Assembly (NCBI GenBank): GCA_037179335.1 | Contig: JAKZHN010000004.1 | Span: 868,001 to 932,000 of the forward strand | Length of the DNA: 64,000 nt | Direction of reading: 5' to 3' | Origin: Cyclaneusma minus | Lineage: Eukaryota; Ascomycota; Leotiomycetes; Marthamycetales; Marthamycetaceae | Part shown: positions 12,542 to 23,364 of the stretch, piece by piece | Position numbering within the stretch: position 1 is the first letter of the stretch | Layout of the letters: every line of letters starts with the position of its first letter | Program-made: the position numbers and the translations under genes | The notes under the pieces: model-generated | What the model saw: only the letters and a program-made list of their open reading frames with translations | Database searches by the model: none | Told to the model about the DNA's origin: nothing

Positions 12542-15500
12542 ATGTCTCCTGTCCGTCCTGCAACAGCCATGTTCCATACTTTCCAAGGTCTGGCTCCTCC
12601 GAAGCCTCAATCAAGCCACCCGAGTGATGTTCCCAAGCCTTCCGGTGGTGGAAGTCAAAAACGCATCACCACTCCGCATGCCTGTGCTGAGTGCAAGAGA
12701 AGGAAAATCCGCTGTGATGGACGACAACCGTGTGGACAATGCCTAGGGTGCCGGTCGCCCAAGCCGTGTTATTATGACAAGCACCGACAGCGAGTTATTC
12801 CATCCAGAAAGTACGGTTTTCTTGAACCGCTTCCACCTCTTCGACAATGCTTGAAATCCCCATGCTAATATGTCGTTAGAACCCTTGATGCACTGTCACA
12901 AAGCTTAGAAGAATGCAGAACCATTCTAAGACGGCTTTATCCTACCCGAGATCCTCAGTCTCTGACCAATCTCTCGAGAAAGGACCTTATTGCTCTACTG
13001 GATCATCCGGAGTCTAGTATTCCTATGTCGGACGAATCTCCTACCGGACCTGCTTCATCAAGTTCGCCTCGAGCCCAAGATTTACAAACCCCAGGAGACT
13101 CGCCATCCGACGACGATCGGTCATTAGCAAACCTCGAGCTCGTCCCAAGCCATGACATGGAATACGACGAGGAGCGGAGAAACCGAGAGCCCATCCCTGA
13201 GGAATCCGACGATGTCAATGGACTTTCGATGTCCGTGGATCAGCAGTCTTCCTCTTACCTAGGCGCTTCCAGTATCAAAGCCGCCTTCCTGGTGATGCTC
13301 AGAGTAGCACCTAGTCTGAAAGGCTATATCGGCCCTGCAACCGGAGTGAACAGGCAGCAATTACTTGGACAAACGGAACATAGTTCTCTGCCTCGCCAGC
13401 AATACAATAGACCTGCCAAGCCGCAACAGAAAATCTCCTGGTCTTCGGAAGGCCAAACTTTGATCGATGCCTATTTCAACAGAGTACACTTGTTTATCCC
13501 CATGCTGGACGAGCCGTCATTCCGCCGCAACTACCTTGGCTCCGAACGAGACGATGCGCCATGGCTTGCTTTGTTGAATATGGTCTTTGCAATGGGCTCG
13601 ATGGCGGCCAATAAGTCTGACGATCATACTCATCTAAGGTATTATGAGCAAGCCAAAGGATTGTTGGACCTAGACTCTCTCGGGAGCGGACATCTGGAAA
13701 CTCTACAGGCACTGGGCATTATGGGCGGATACTATCTGCATTATATCAATCGGCCAAACATGGCGCACGCTGTCATGGGTGCAGCGCTTAGAATGGCAAC
13801 TGCATTGGGCCTGCATAAAGAGGTTCCAGGATCTGTTTCCCCAGGTGGAGAGAATGACAGTAGTGCGAAGGGGAGATACGGAAACGGCTTAGATGGTACT
13901 AACGGTATATCGCCGGACATCCGGAGAAGGACTTGGTGGAGTTTGTTCTGCTTGGACACCTGGGCATCTACGACTTTGGGGCGACCAAGTATGAGGTGGA
14001 GTAAGGCTGTGACGATCCTTCCGCCTCAAGAAGATGAAGAAAAAGTGAGTTTAGCGATGCAGAATGGTCATATTTCCTCCCCTGTTCCTTACTCTCGATT
14101 GAACGAGACTGAGTCGCCGTTCATCCTATTCCATCTGCCCCTTTACTCAACAAATATGCTAATTTACTTCAAGTCCCAAAAACCACCTCTTCTTCTGCCT
14201 CTAGTGCAAAACAGGAAGTTTTGCCTTCTTGCCACGTCAATCCAAGACCTTCTGGCGACAAATCCTTTCCCCTCGGTCGATGATCGCAACCATTATGATG
14301 CTGCTCTCCTTTCCTGGTACAACTCGCTTCCGTCCCCCTTACAGTCCAACGACCCATGTCCAGAGATTCTGAGTACTGTCCGTAACGTGATGGAGTGGCG
14401 CCTATTGAATCTACGCATGTATCTCCACCGTCCGGTTCTTTTCGCCGCAGCATGCAAAAGCGCCAGCCGCCTAGCTCAAGACGACAGTAGTTCGCCTAGT
14501 TCGCCCAGGCAATACATCAGCAGAGAGGATATGGAAAGCGTGCAACAATGCAGAGAGATTGCGAAGCAAACCATCGAAATGATTGAAAGTGGATGGACGA
14601 GAAATCAGATGAGTGGGTGGAATGCTGTGTGGTTTCTATACCAGGCAAGTATGATCCCACTCGTGAGTCTCTTCTGGGAATATCAAGTTCTCGGCAGTGT
14701 CGCCAATAGCCGCGAGAGCAAATATGATATCCAGCGAATGCTGGCAGAAAACGAAGATCTGCAGGATTGGAAGAGACAGATCGAAACATGTATCAGGCTA
14801 TTCGCCGCCATGGCCGACTGGAGTCTGGCCGCTCGACGATCAGGGGAAGTGGTAAGCAAAGTATACGAATCTTCCAAACACCTCGAACAACTCGGAAGAC
14901 TAGGTGTCCAATCCCAAGGCAAAGCACAAGCACAATCTCCGCACTCAGGACTTCGTCAGACCAGCAGCAGCCACAGTCTACACGGTCACAACCACTCCAT
15001 CTCCTCTATGGAAGGCATCGAAACCGGCCTGCAACACACCCATGTCTCGCAGCACGCAGGCCCTTCGTCTCGCATGTACAACACAAATCCAGCACAGTAC
15101 AACGATTTCAACAACACTATGGAAGAAGACATGATGTTCCTCGAAAACGGCGGAATCTGGGACCTCGACGGTATGCTCTGGTCCTCCGACGCCATCGAAA
15201 TGCCCTACGCCATCGACCCCTTCCAACCCCTCGAAGGCCAATGGAGCGGACCCACCGGTCCCTCTCCACCCGGGCGATGGGAAGCAGGCCCAGGCCCCGC
15301 GCAAGCCAGCAGCGGCCCTAGTCCTGCAGGCACATGCCGCTGGGGGCCTTCGCAGGAGAGAATAAACTCACCGGGCAGTGATGGCATACCTCGGTGGTCG
15401 CAGGGCAGCGAGGATGGACGACTGATGGAAAGTCCGGGGTTGCAAGGAGGGTTGCCGAGGTTTGAGCATCGAAACAGCTTTCATGAGCAGCAGGCACAGA

Positions 15501-15616
15501 ATCAGGGACAGACGCCAGGGAGCGCCCCGGGGTTGCAGGCTGGGTTTGCGCAGCATCGGAGGACTTCGCCTGGTGCGAGGATGGAGTATGAGGGTGGGTA
15601 TATGCGTATGGGCTAG
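12542..15616 (+). CDS. Zn2Cys6 transcription factor with fungal_trans domain
   Basis: Exons 12542-12810, 12880-14044 and 14174-15616 give 958 residues. The first intron (12811-12879, GTACGG...GTTAG) is certain because it joins two frames. The second (14045-14173) is 129 bases, in frame, with GTGAGT donor, a CTAAT branch site 11-12 bases before the AG, and an unlikely coding sequence; if it is retained the protein is 1001 residues. The DNA-binding domain is C48-x2-C51-x6-C58-x5-C64-x2-C67-x8-C76, followed by a basic linker and a short helix suited to dimerisation. A fungal_trans middle homology region spans about residues 270-540 (DAYFNRVHLFIPMLDEPSF, RRRTWWSLFCLDTW, GRPSMRW). The C-terminus is low-complexity and may be the activation region. 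It resembles XlnR/CLR-type regulators in layout, but I cannot name the orthologue. Confidence 0.9.
14045..14173 (+). other. Probable in-frame intron inside the Zn2Cys6 gene
   Basis: The segment starts GTGAGT and ends GCTAATTTACTTCAAG, a strong donor, branch site and acceptor. It is 129 bases and has no stop in frame, so a simple ORF reads straight through it. The encoded stretch (IYF, LFHLPLY) looks foreign to the loop that normally lies between the proline-rich segment and NRKFCLLATSIQ. Confidence 0.6.
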
Positions 15617-16204
15617 GTAGGGGGAAAAGTTTGAACGATCGAGCGAGCGTTGCTCATGATTGCTTTTTCGTCCTTGGTATTCCACGTTTTCATTTCTTGA
15701 TCTGTATTACGGACTGGTTTTTGGGGATCTGTTGTGCTGCCCTGGGGATGGAACATCTGCATCGGGGTTGGTGGTTGGCTCTCGTTGCATTTTTAGTGCG
15801 CGTAAGGGATACTGTGGTCTTGGATTTTGTAAACAGATATGAGACTGAAAATGTATTAGATACTTGACAAGGAAAGAAGAGTCTTTTGCTTAATTTCACA
15901 GTAAAAGGTTAGACTGGTGATGAATAAGCGTTTGGGGGTCATCTGCAGTCTGGCATTGCTGAGATACTATACTTGGGATTCTTATCATGTCACTGGATTT
16001 CACAAGAAGCAGGTAGTAGGTTTGAGACTGAGTTGAATTTATTCTGCGAACCTCGTTGGCTAGGGTAATCTCACCTTCCTATACAGGGCTAGTGCTCTGG
16101 TCCGAACTTGTTCTCGAGTACGAAGTTCTGCGATGAGCCTTGGTCGTTTGAAAAGACTGGTCTTGATAAAGGGGGGCGTGGAGCCGAACAAGACTGCTTC
16201 GAGT
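15617..16204. other. 3' flank of Zn2Cys6 gene, first copy of a local duplication
   Basis: From about 15680 to 15790 this matches 17221-17330 base for base apart from transitions (TTCTTGATCTGTATTACGGA is shared). About 190 bases around 15800-15990 have no counterpart in the second copy. Homology resumes near 16020 (GACTGAGTTG...) and continues into the F-box-like pseudogene. Confidence 0.65.
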
Positions 16205-16710
16205 TCAGTCGTCATCTGGAAATGGATCGTCGGGGTCCAAGTCTTCATAGGCTGCGTAGTCGGGTGCAGCCATTAGCTCCAGCTCACCCGTGTGATCGAA
16301 TGCCTGCTCATAAGCCACAAAGTGTAAAAGCCGCTTTCTCTCCCTCTTGGCGACTGTGCTCTGTGGGTTGCGGTTCTTCCAATACTTCTCCATTTCTTCT
16401 GTCCTGTATTTGGAACCTGAGAATGTGACCTCGCAAATCGCAATCGTTCCCAAATACCTGATGGCAGCTGGCCTTGAGAAGCCATTCCAGATCCCGTGGC
16501 GTCCAGCCATTCTCATGGATGAATGCGAGTGCTCGTTCCTTTCCGCTGCCTCGCTTCACTTCGTCGCGTACGCATGCTTCGAAAACAATCTTGTTGGCCC
16601 GCAGGCCCGTCTCCGAAAAGTTTGATCATAGGGAGAGCGACCATGCCACGCGTCGTTGTCTCGGAGAAGTATTTTTGCGCCATCCTTTAGTCCCAGTCCG
16701 ACTGTGAGAT
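16205..16710 (-). pseudogene. Truncated, frameshifted C-terminal copy of the F-box-like gene
   Basis: Translated on the minus strand, this is the last ~150 residues of the protein encoded at 17558-19940. Shared landmarks are TGLR-NKIV-EA, EWLL-ASC-QVFG and ERKRLL-FV. Reading needs two frames: the first covers EWLLKASCHQVFGNDCD, the second continues from EVTFSGSKYRTEEM. The change is explained by one extra T in GATTGCGATTTGCGAGG near 16428-16434. An in-frame TGA also interrupts the upstream part near 16620. Nothing of the N-terminal three quarters of the gene is present. I read it as a dead partial duplicate; a short expressed C-terminal peptide cannot be excluded. Confidence 0.75.
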
Positions 16711-16852
16711 GGTGCGATTCGATTGTACCTTTTGTGCAATTTGCGATTTCGCAAAAAACTGAGCATGCCTAAGATCCACTTTGAAAGCGTCAAAAAGAAT
16801 CTTGGATTGCTCCCATTTGAGACATTGGTTGTAACAAGACAATGCTAAGCGA
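16711..16852. other. Short spacer between gene fragments
   Basis: No feature recognised; the homology to the full-length F-box-like gene fades out in this stretch. Confidence 0.4.
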
Positions 16853-17227
16853 TCAAAGCCTTCGCGATCGTCGGAAATAGGATTCGAGCGAGTGGTAGTA
16901 GAAGAGATCGGTATTCTGTTGCTTGAGGTTGGAAAGGTAAAGGTATTTGTCGACGTTGGTACCGCGGCTGTTGATCATACGCATAGCACGCATGCATTGG
17001 GTGTCCATGCTTTCGAGGACTCTGGGTGAGGAATTTCGACTAACGTCTCCCTCGACCGATGAATGGGTTGCTGCGGTCGAATGAATTGATGCTCTTAAAG
17101 TACTTGCAGGAGATGCTGGACTAGACAACTGTGATATTGAGTAATCTCTACTGAGAGAGAAATGACCTCGAAAGGTGTCTTTGTCAGAATACGGCCAACT
17201 GTCAATAGTGGCATCAGATTTTTCCAC
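16853..17227 (-). pseudogene. Orphan gene fragment, possibly the N-terminal part of a malic-enzyme-like protein
   Basis: The minus-strand frame is open for about 125 codons but has no ATG at its beginning: the first in-frame codon after the upstream stop is not a start and the nominal start is GTG. The first half is serine-rich; the second half reads AMRMINSRGTNVDKYLYL followed by SNLKQQNTDLFY. The spacing of K-Y-L-Y-L and N-T-D-L-F-Y recalls the segment of malic enzymes that precedes the catalytic Tyr. After LFYY the likeness stops abruptly. The 5' end coincides with the boundary of the duplicated segment at 17221, so the duplication may have cut the gene. The family assignment is from memory and weak. 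Confidence 0.35.
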
Positions 17228-17557
17228 GCTTTCATTTCTTGATCTGTATTACGGACTGGCTTTTGGGGATTTATTGTGCTGTCCTGGGGATAGAATATTT
17301 GTATTGGAATTGATAATTGGCTTTTATTATATATAACACTAAGTTTTACAAAAAATAGACAATATATTTGGCATAGAACTGAGTTGGTTCTGCAAGCTAT
17401 TTAGCTAGGTTGCACTCTCGTCCTTATGGATGACTAGTGCTTTAATCAGCACCTGGCTGGAGAATAAAGTTCCATAATGAGAGTCTGGGTCGTTTAAACA
17501 GAATGCTTGTGACGACTGGAGGATGGCCGACGGAGCCAAGCAGAACTACTTTTGAGC
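17221..17557. repeat. Second copy of duplicated 3' flank, with RIP-like transitions
   Basis: This matches 15680-15790 and then 16020-16204. Where the copies differ in the first 110 bases, this copy nearly always has T for C or A for G (for example CTGCATCGGGG in the first copy reads TTGTATTGGAA here). That is what RIP leaves on one copy of a duplication. It forms the 3' flank of the full-length F-box-like gene. Confidence 0.7.
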
Positions 17558-19940
17558 TCAGTCGTTGATGGAAAAGGAGTTGTCGCTAGCATCAGCTCCG
17601 TCGTTGGTAGAGCTGGCGACATTGTTCACAATCCCATTGCCTGCAGTCGAAATCCGCTCTTCCCCATCCTCGTAAGAGGGAACGAAGTTCAGAAGCCGCT
17701 TCCTCTCCTCCTTGCTAATCGGATTGAACCGTTTTGGAGATTTCCACGCCTTGTACATTTGTGGCGTCCAGTACTTAGGGCCCGCGAAAGCAACGTTTCG
17801 ATCTCTTCCAAACACTTGGCGACAGCTGGCATGTAGCAGCCACTCGAAATTATGCTGTGTCAATTGACATGGTCCACATCCATGATAGAGGAGAGGTGCA
17901 TGGACAGCGGAACAGAGGCGCCTCTCAAGCGGCACAGTCCCCGCTGCAACCGCTTCAAGGACAATCTTGTTGACACGCAAGCCTGTATCCAAATCCTTTG
18001 GGACTAGGGCAACTGACCATGCGACAATCTGGTCCTGACCGATGCTAGTAGTGATCATCGGTTGCCTTGTCCAAACAATGGCTTGCTGCGGTCCGATAAA
18101 GCCGTGCTGAAGGAGTTGCAGAAGCAAGTTTTGGATCATACAGCCGTAGTACAGGTTGATTTCGACTATCAGAGTATGCAGCTGCAACGGGACGGTCGCA
18201 AATACATCGAAAAAGCCCAACATCTTCTTCAGTCTGTCAGAGATGGCGTCCTCGTCAATTCTGTTGTCCGGTACATCATTCGGACCTAGCGGTTCTTGTC
18301 GGAGCCGCCTGAGTGGAAGATCTGCAGGACCAAAAAGCTTCAGGCTCTTGATCAGAGTGTGGAAAGGAACATGCGAGATTTCAAGAGCTTCGTTGACGGC
18401 TAGGACCGTTGAAAAGCTCCGAGAATACACCGCAGGGTCGGTCGATGGACAACTCCATTGGCTCTGAGTAAAGCCCATGGGGTCAGAAACTGGACTACGC
18501 CAGTTGGGACACGGAAGCTCGAATACAAATCTCTCGAAAAGTATGGTCATTGATAGGTGAAAAACCTTTCTGCAAGACACCAGGATGTCCCTCACTCCCG
18601 TACAGACGCTGTCACCGTACCGCATGGATACGCCCACACTCCAAAGAGATTCTTCGTAGGTAAGTAGCCTTTCAGGTCGTCGATTGGAATTGTTGGGACG
18701 ACGATCCAAAGCGTGTTGCAGAATTTTCGTCTGGAGTTCAACTGCAAGGTCCATGAACCGAAAGGAAGACGCCGGAGGTACCATGAGACTATTCTCTTCG
18801 TGCAGCGGGTTGCCTCGGCCGTCGATGAACGAGCATTGATCAGCTTTGGTCGCAAGGTCTCCAAAGCTCTTGATAAGCTTCCATCCAGGCAGGCCTTTGG
18901 GTACGTGCCGGACAGTAAGATGTTGAATACAGGTTTCCGTTGAAGCCGCGAAAAACCCTTGCATGGATCGGGCGATGATATCGGTGGCTTGCTTGGTCAT
19001 GTGCAAGTAGACTTTCTCTACATCAGGACAGCACCAGAAGTGTTCAGGGTCAAAGCCCTCCAAACAAAGTTCCACAGAACACTTCTTATGTCTTTCCGGT
19101 AATCCCAGAAGCGACTCCCCATACCACTCCGCATACTCGTACTGGATCTCATCTTTGCCAGCCTCATAGCTCATGAGAAACAGTTGTAAAATTCGGAGTA
19201 GTTTTTTCGTATGAAATGCACGAGGGGCTGGTCCTAGTAATCGAGAGCCGTGCCTTCCACTTGAATAGCCATAAACTCTATCCATAACATCCGAGAACTT
19301 GATTTGTCGAATGATTGAGGCTCTGATGCGCATTCTGGACGGATGATATGATCCGATCTTGGGCAGAACTAGAATATCTTGGCTGAAGAATCCGGATAGA
19401 CGAGAAATCTTCTGGTCGCCAACAGGGACGTTAAACACGTTCTCGCCATAGAAGATGGGTTGGCCCAAGCGGTGGAATTTCTTGCAGAGTCTGAGGAGGT
19501 TGACGTTGAAAGGAGCTGGAGGACCTTTGATTCCCCAGGTAAGGCGGTAGCGGTCGCGATCGTCACGGTCTCGCACATCAACGCGCAGCTCTCCAGTTGC
19601 CAAGAACATGCGCAGTATTCGCTGTAAAATCTCGTCGGGAAGGCTCATAATGGGAAAGCTTTGAGCAGGAATGAGAATACCCTCGATATCCATCTCGGAA
19701 AAGGGACTAGGCAGAAAGTTAGCAACCATCATCAGGAGAGCAAAAAGCCACATGAAAGCTGACTTACTCATCGGTCGTGGCATTGGTGCTGGGCTTAGGG
19801 CGTGGGAAGCAAGGGCAATCTTCAAGAGCGGCCTTCAACAACTTTGAATAGTGCCGGCTGAATACAGGTTCCAGCTGGTCATCGTCACTCGGCATGTCGA
19901 CAATGTCGGAAGAAGCAAACGTGCTCCAATTGCTCGCCAT
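17558..19940 (-). CDS. F-box-like protein with two F-box-type modules (function unknown)
   Basis: Two exons on the minus strand, 19940-19768 and 19706-17558, give 773 residues. The intron 19767-19707 (61 bases) starts GTAAGT, has branch site GCTAAC and ends CCTAG. The large ORF alone has only a TTG start and reads through the intron, so I moved the start to the ATG at 19940 (MASNWSTFASSDIVDMPSDD). An F-box-like helix pair lies near residues 77-125 (SLPDEILQRILRMF, then LLRLCKKFHRLGQPIFYGEN). A second similar module starts near residue 373 (MDLAVELQTKILQHAL...CRKVFHLSMTILFERF). Such proteins usually recruit substrates to SCF ubiquitin ligases and are expanded and variable in fungi. No leucine-rich or WD repeats are visible. 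A broken copy of the C-terminus lies 1 kb downstream. Confidence 0.8.
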
Positions 19941-21603
19941 GACGACGAACTGTACAAGGAAGCGGCGTTGTAGTCTGTGGTGGAGGTAGAGGGAATGCGC
20001 ACGAGAGTTGTAGATGTGGATGGACGGGTAGCGTCCTTGATGCGGAGAAGACGAGAGTGCGCGGGCGCCAGAAAAGCTCGCGAACGTGGGTAAACAAAGC
20101 GAGGATTCTTGACACCTGAGGATCTGACTTTCCTGCTGTCACCTATGTCTGTGGAATCTTGCTGTCGCCGCCTGATGTTTCTGTCGCCGAGATGTGTATG
20201 TGTGGGTTTCGATGACAATGACAGCAACCACAAGTGACTTTCTTCCACAACGACAACCGCGTTTTGCTTCTCGACACCAACTCAGTATCAGATGTAAAAA
20301 AGAAAGTATCCCAGCTGATACGGTTCTCTTCATCACTTTTTGGTGAAATTTCTGTTACATCTATAGCCGATTTAGCAAGCAGGCTCCTGGTCTTGATGGG
20401 CATGGGTAGACCGTAGCCATGATCGAATACTTCGGTCTTTGTAATTGTGGATTGCATTAACTTGTAGGAAACCACAGCTTTCCTCTTAAGTAGTTTTCAT
20501 AACCCATACTGTCACAAGTTATTGCGACTGGTGCAACTGCCCCAGTGATTGAAATGAACCAGCTGATAGAAAACAGGCGTGACACCCTGAAAAATGAACA
20601 TCCACCATCAAACACAAGAACGGCAGCAATCAATTCGGCATGAGATATTCAGCAACCTCTATTCATCATCGTCCACTTGGCACTTCCGCAGTTCCGCTCA
20701 TAACGGCTCATTATTTGCTTCGAACTTGCTTCGTTGGCATCTCATTCCGTAAGTCTTTGGCGGTCTTTCCAGAATCCGGATTCAAGGCCCTCCACACTTG
20801 GGGATCCGGCGGACTTTGATGATACATGACAAGAACACCACATTATTCTACCGTCGAAATGGAAAGTGAACATCGTGAGAGTGTTAGCCAGCTGGTGTGA
20901 CAAGTTGGAATTGGGAAGAAAAGTGTCGCGGTGATGGGGATTTCTTTGCTAAGCCGGAATAATGTACTCGCGGGTAGCCGAAATTTCGCCGCGTTTTGTC
21001 GCAGGTCGCTTTCGGATTGTGAATTGTGATTGTCAATTGTCGATTGTCGATTGTCGATTGTCGATTGTCGATTTTGAATGCGGACGTTATGCCGGAAATT
21101 TCGGAGTCCGCAAACCCCGTAATTTCCGAGAAGTTAAGCCCGCGAGTATCGCCGTAAAGACTTTAGTCAATGTTTTTGTCCCCAAACCTCCACCATCGCA
21201 TCGCGACGACGACCTGCTCCTTTCAGGCATACACTCGAGCTCCGGATGCTATCCCCCGCGTCTAATGGTCTGCCGAGAGTTCGTGCCCATCCACGTCTTT
21301 CACGATTTCCTTGTTGCAGGTGTTCAAAGGTAAGAAACACGTGGGCCGTTTGTCATCTGGATATCTTTCAAGCTGTAAGTCCGTTATTTCCATTGCGTCT
21401 CGGAGACAGGAGATACAGCGCTGGGACGCTGCGTTCATTCTGTTATACTGTACGAATTGTGGAGTATATAAGGAGCAGTAGTTTCCTGTCGAGTCATGAA
21501 TTGAGATCTCAAGTTTACTCCTACATTTCACATCAATTACTGAAACCTTCCCCTCGACACATATCTCACGCTTCACTTCTACGGTGAACACACAAACCGC
21601 AAG
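19941..21603. promoter_or_regulatory. Divergent intergenic region between F-box-like gene and aldo/keto reductase
   Basis: No coding region is supported. It must contain both promoters. A TATATAA box sits at 21465-21471 on the plus strand, about 135 bases before the reductase ATG. A 7-base tandem repeat lies at 21041-21075. The minus-strand ORF 19835-20248 is an artefact overlapping exon 1 of the F-box-like gene. Confidence 0.5.
21041..21075. repeat. 7-bp tandem repeat (CGATTGT, five units)
   Basis: Four perfect CGATTGT units and a fifth CGATTTT occur back to back. Degenerate relatives (GAATTGT, GATTGTCAATTGT) precede them from about 21016, suggesting recent slippage growth. Confidence 0.85.
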
Positions 21604-22798
21604 ATGCCTCCCCAGATGCCCCCTGTTCCCTCATCCCTACAAAAGAGCATCGAGGCCACCAAAGTCGAATATGTCCAGTTGGGCAGCTCAGGACTTCGTG
21701 TCTCGTCGCCCATCCTTGGCACTATGGGAATTGGCAGCAAGGAATGGATGCCTTGGGTGATGGAAGAGGCCGAGGGCTTGGAACTATTGAAGGCGGCCTG
21801 GGACCGAGGTAAGCTGAGATACGAAGACCTCCTAAAATCAGGGGTTAACTGGAATATAGGACTCACCACCTGGGATACCGCCAATGTCTACTCCAGCGGC
21901 AGGAACGAAGAGATCGTTGGGAAGGCCATCAAGGAACATGGTATTCCCCGAGAGAAGATTGTTCTCTTGGCCAAGGTATTGGGTACAGTCCCCGAAGAGG
22001 CTGGCATTTTCAACTGGCCTTATGAGCCCGTGTTGGCGAAGAGCAAGGACTATGTCAACCAAGGAGGTAAGTAGCCCCAGCCGGAGACGAGTACTCATTT
22101 GCAAAAGCCTCAATTAACCATGAGAAGGTCTCTCACGCGGCGCCATCTTCAAAGCCGTGAAAGCCTCACTCGCACGTCTCGGCACCGACTACATCGACCT
22201 CCTCCAAATCCACCGCTACGACCCCACCGTCCCTCCCGAAGAAACCATGAAAGCGCTCCACGACCTCGTATCCATCGGTCTCGTACGCTATATCGGCGCC
22301 TCCTCAATGTGGACTTATCAATTCGCCCGCCTTCAATTCATCGCCGAGAAAAACGGCTGGACAAAGTTCATCAGCATGCAAAACATGTACCATCTCTGCT
22401 ACCGCGAGGAAGAGCGCGAAATGAACAAATTCTGTAAAGAGACTGGTGTTGGCTTGATCCCGTGGGGACCGCTGTTTCACGGATTTTTGGCTAAGCCGCT
22501 TGGGACTGAGACGCCTAGATTGCAGATGACGAAGGCGATGATGGGGAACCTGACAGAGGCGGATGAAACGATTATTAAGCGGGTTGAGGAGACGGCTGAG
22601 AAGAGGGGATGGAAGATGGGACAGGTTGCGTTGGCGTGGATCAGAGCCAAGGGTGCTATCCCTATTGTTGGCTTGAATAGCACTAGCATTGAGAGATTGG
22701 ATGAGGCGTGTGCTCTCAGAGACATCGAGTTGACGGAAGACGAGGTGAAGTACTTGGAGGCGCCGTATGTCGCAAAGCAGGTGACTGGTCATTTCTAG
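21604..22798 (+). CDS. Aldo/keto reductase
   Basis: Exons 21604-21808, 21860-22066 and 22128-22798 give 360 residues. Introns are 51 and 61 bases (GTAAGC...ATAG and GTAAGT...GAAG), and both splits fall inside glycine codons (WDRG-LTTWD and VNQGG-LSRG). The catalytic tetrad of the family is complete: Asp74 and Tyr79 in WDTANVY, Lys107 in LLAKV, His166 in LLQIHRYDP. The NADPH-binding half is represented by GASSMW, SMQNMYHL, IPWGPLFHGFL and the late IPIVGLNSTSIERLDEA. The length and SSGRNEE motif suit the fungal aryl-alcohol dehydrogenase/YakC-like group, NADPH-dependent reductases of aldehydes and ketones. Specific substrate is unknown. A TATATAA box lies about 135 bases upstream. Confidence 0.93.
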
Positions 22799-23116
22799 AA
22801 GCCGAACTTCCAAGCGCAACCTGCTCTCCGACTCTCGGTACCCGCATTTTCTTTCCAAGTAGGATTTCCTAACGCGCATAGAACTGTTTCGGCTAGAATC
22901 ATTGCCAAAAAAAACTCGCAGGGTATTGGTCATATCGCGATGTCATGTGATGTCGGAGATACTGCTAACGCCGAAGCGAACTCCACCAATTTTTCAACAG
23001 TCGAGGTGTTCAAACTCATTGTCAGTACACCTCCAGAATGCCATATTCGTTTTGATGCATCCGAATCGTGTATCATAACCTTCCCAAATCGTGGTTATCG
23101 CACATGCAAACAACAA
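22799..23116. other. 3' flank of aldo/keto reductase up to the retrotransposon
   Basis: No gene seen. Base composition is normal up to the target-site duplication at 23117, so the switch to AT-rich sequence is inside the element, not in its flank. Confidence 0.6.
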
Positions 23117-23121
23117 CGCAT
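23117..23121. repeat. Left target-site duplication (CGCAT)
   Basis: CGCAT directly precedes the 5' end of the left LTR and recurs exactly after the right LTR at 28572-28576. Five bases is the usual size for LTR retrotransposons. Confidence 0.88.
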
Positions 23122-23324
23122 TGTCACGACCTGGACCTTCTCGTTGGGCTGGGCCGAGTAAAAAACGCTATTAATGATTATCTATTGCTATAAAAAAGAA
23201 AAGAAAGTTTAAAAAGCTTTAAAAAGCTCTATATATAAATAAAAACAAACCAAAGCTGGCTATAGCCCAATTATATAGCTGCAAATATTTGCAATATAGG
23301 TAATAGCGGCCTAAGGCTATTATA
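23122..23324. repeat. Left LTR (outer ~37 bases intact, rest RIP-mutated)
   Basis: It aligns along its whole length with 28375-28571. The first ~37 bases keep C and G where the right LTR has T and A; after about 23160 the pattern reverses (for example CAAACCAAAGCTGGCTATAG here against the GC-rich GGACCGGAGCTGGCTATGG in the right copy). Confidence 0.87.
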
Positions 23325-23340
23325 ATATATTTTTTTGGCT

Positions 23341-23364
23341 AAAAGGCCTATTTATAGGCCTTTT
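23341..23364. repeat. Perfect inverted repeat just inside the left LTR
   Basis: Two 11-base arms, AAAAGGCCTAT and ATAGGCCTTTT, are separated by TT. It may be chance survival of GGCC in RIP-mutated DNA. Confidence 0.6.

Noticed and set aside
19835..20248. 137-codon minus-strand ORF upstream of the F-box-like gene
   Set aside because: It overlaps exon 1 of the spliced model in another frame; the spliced model gives a better start and a consensus intron.
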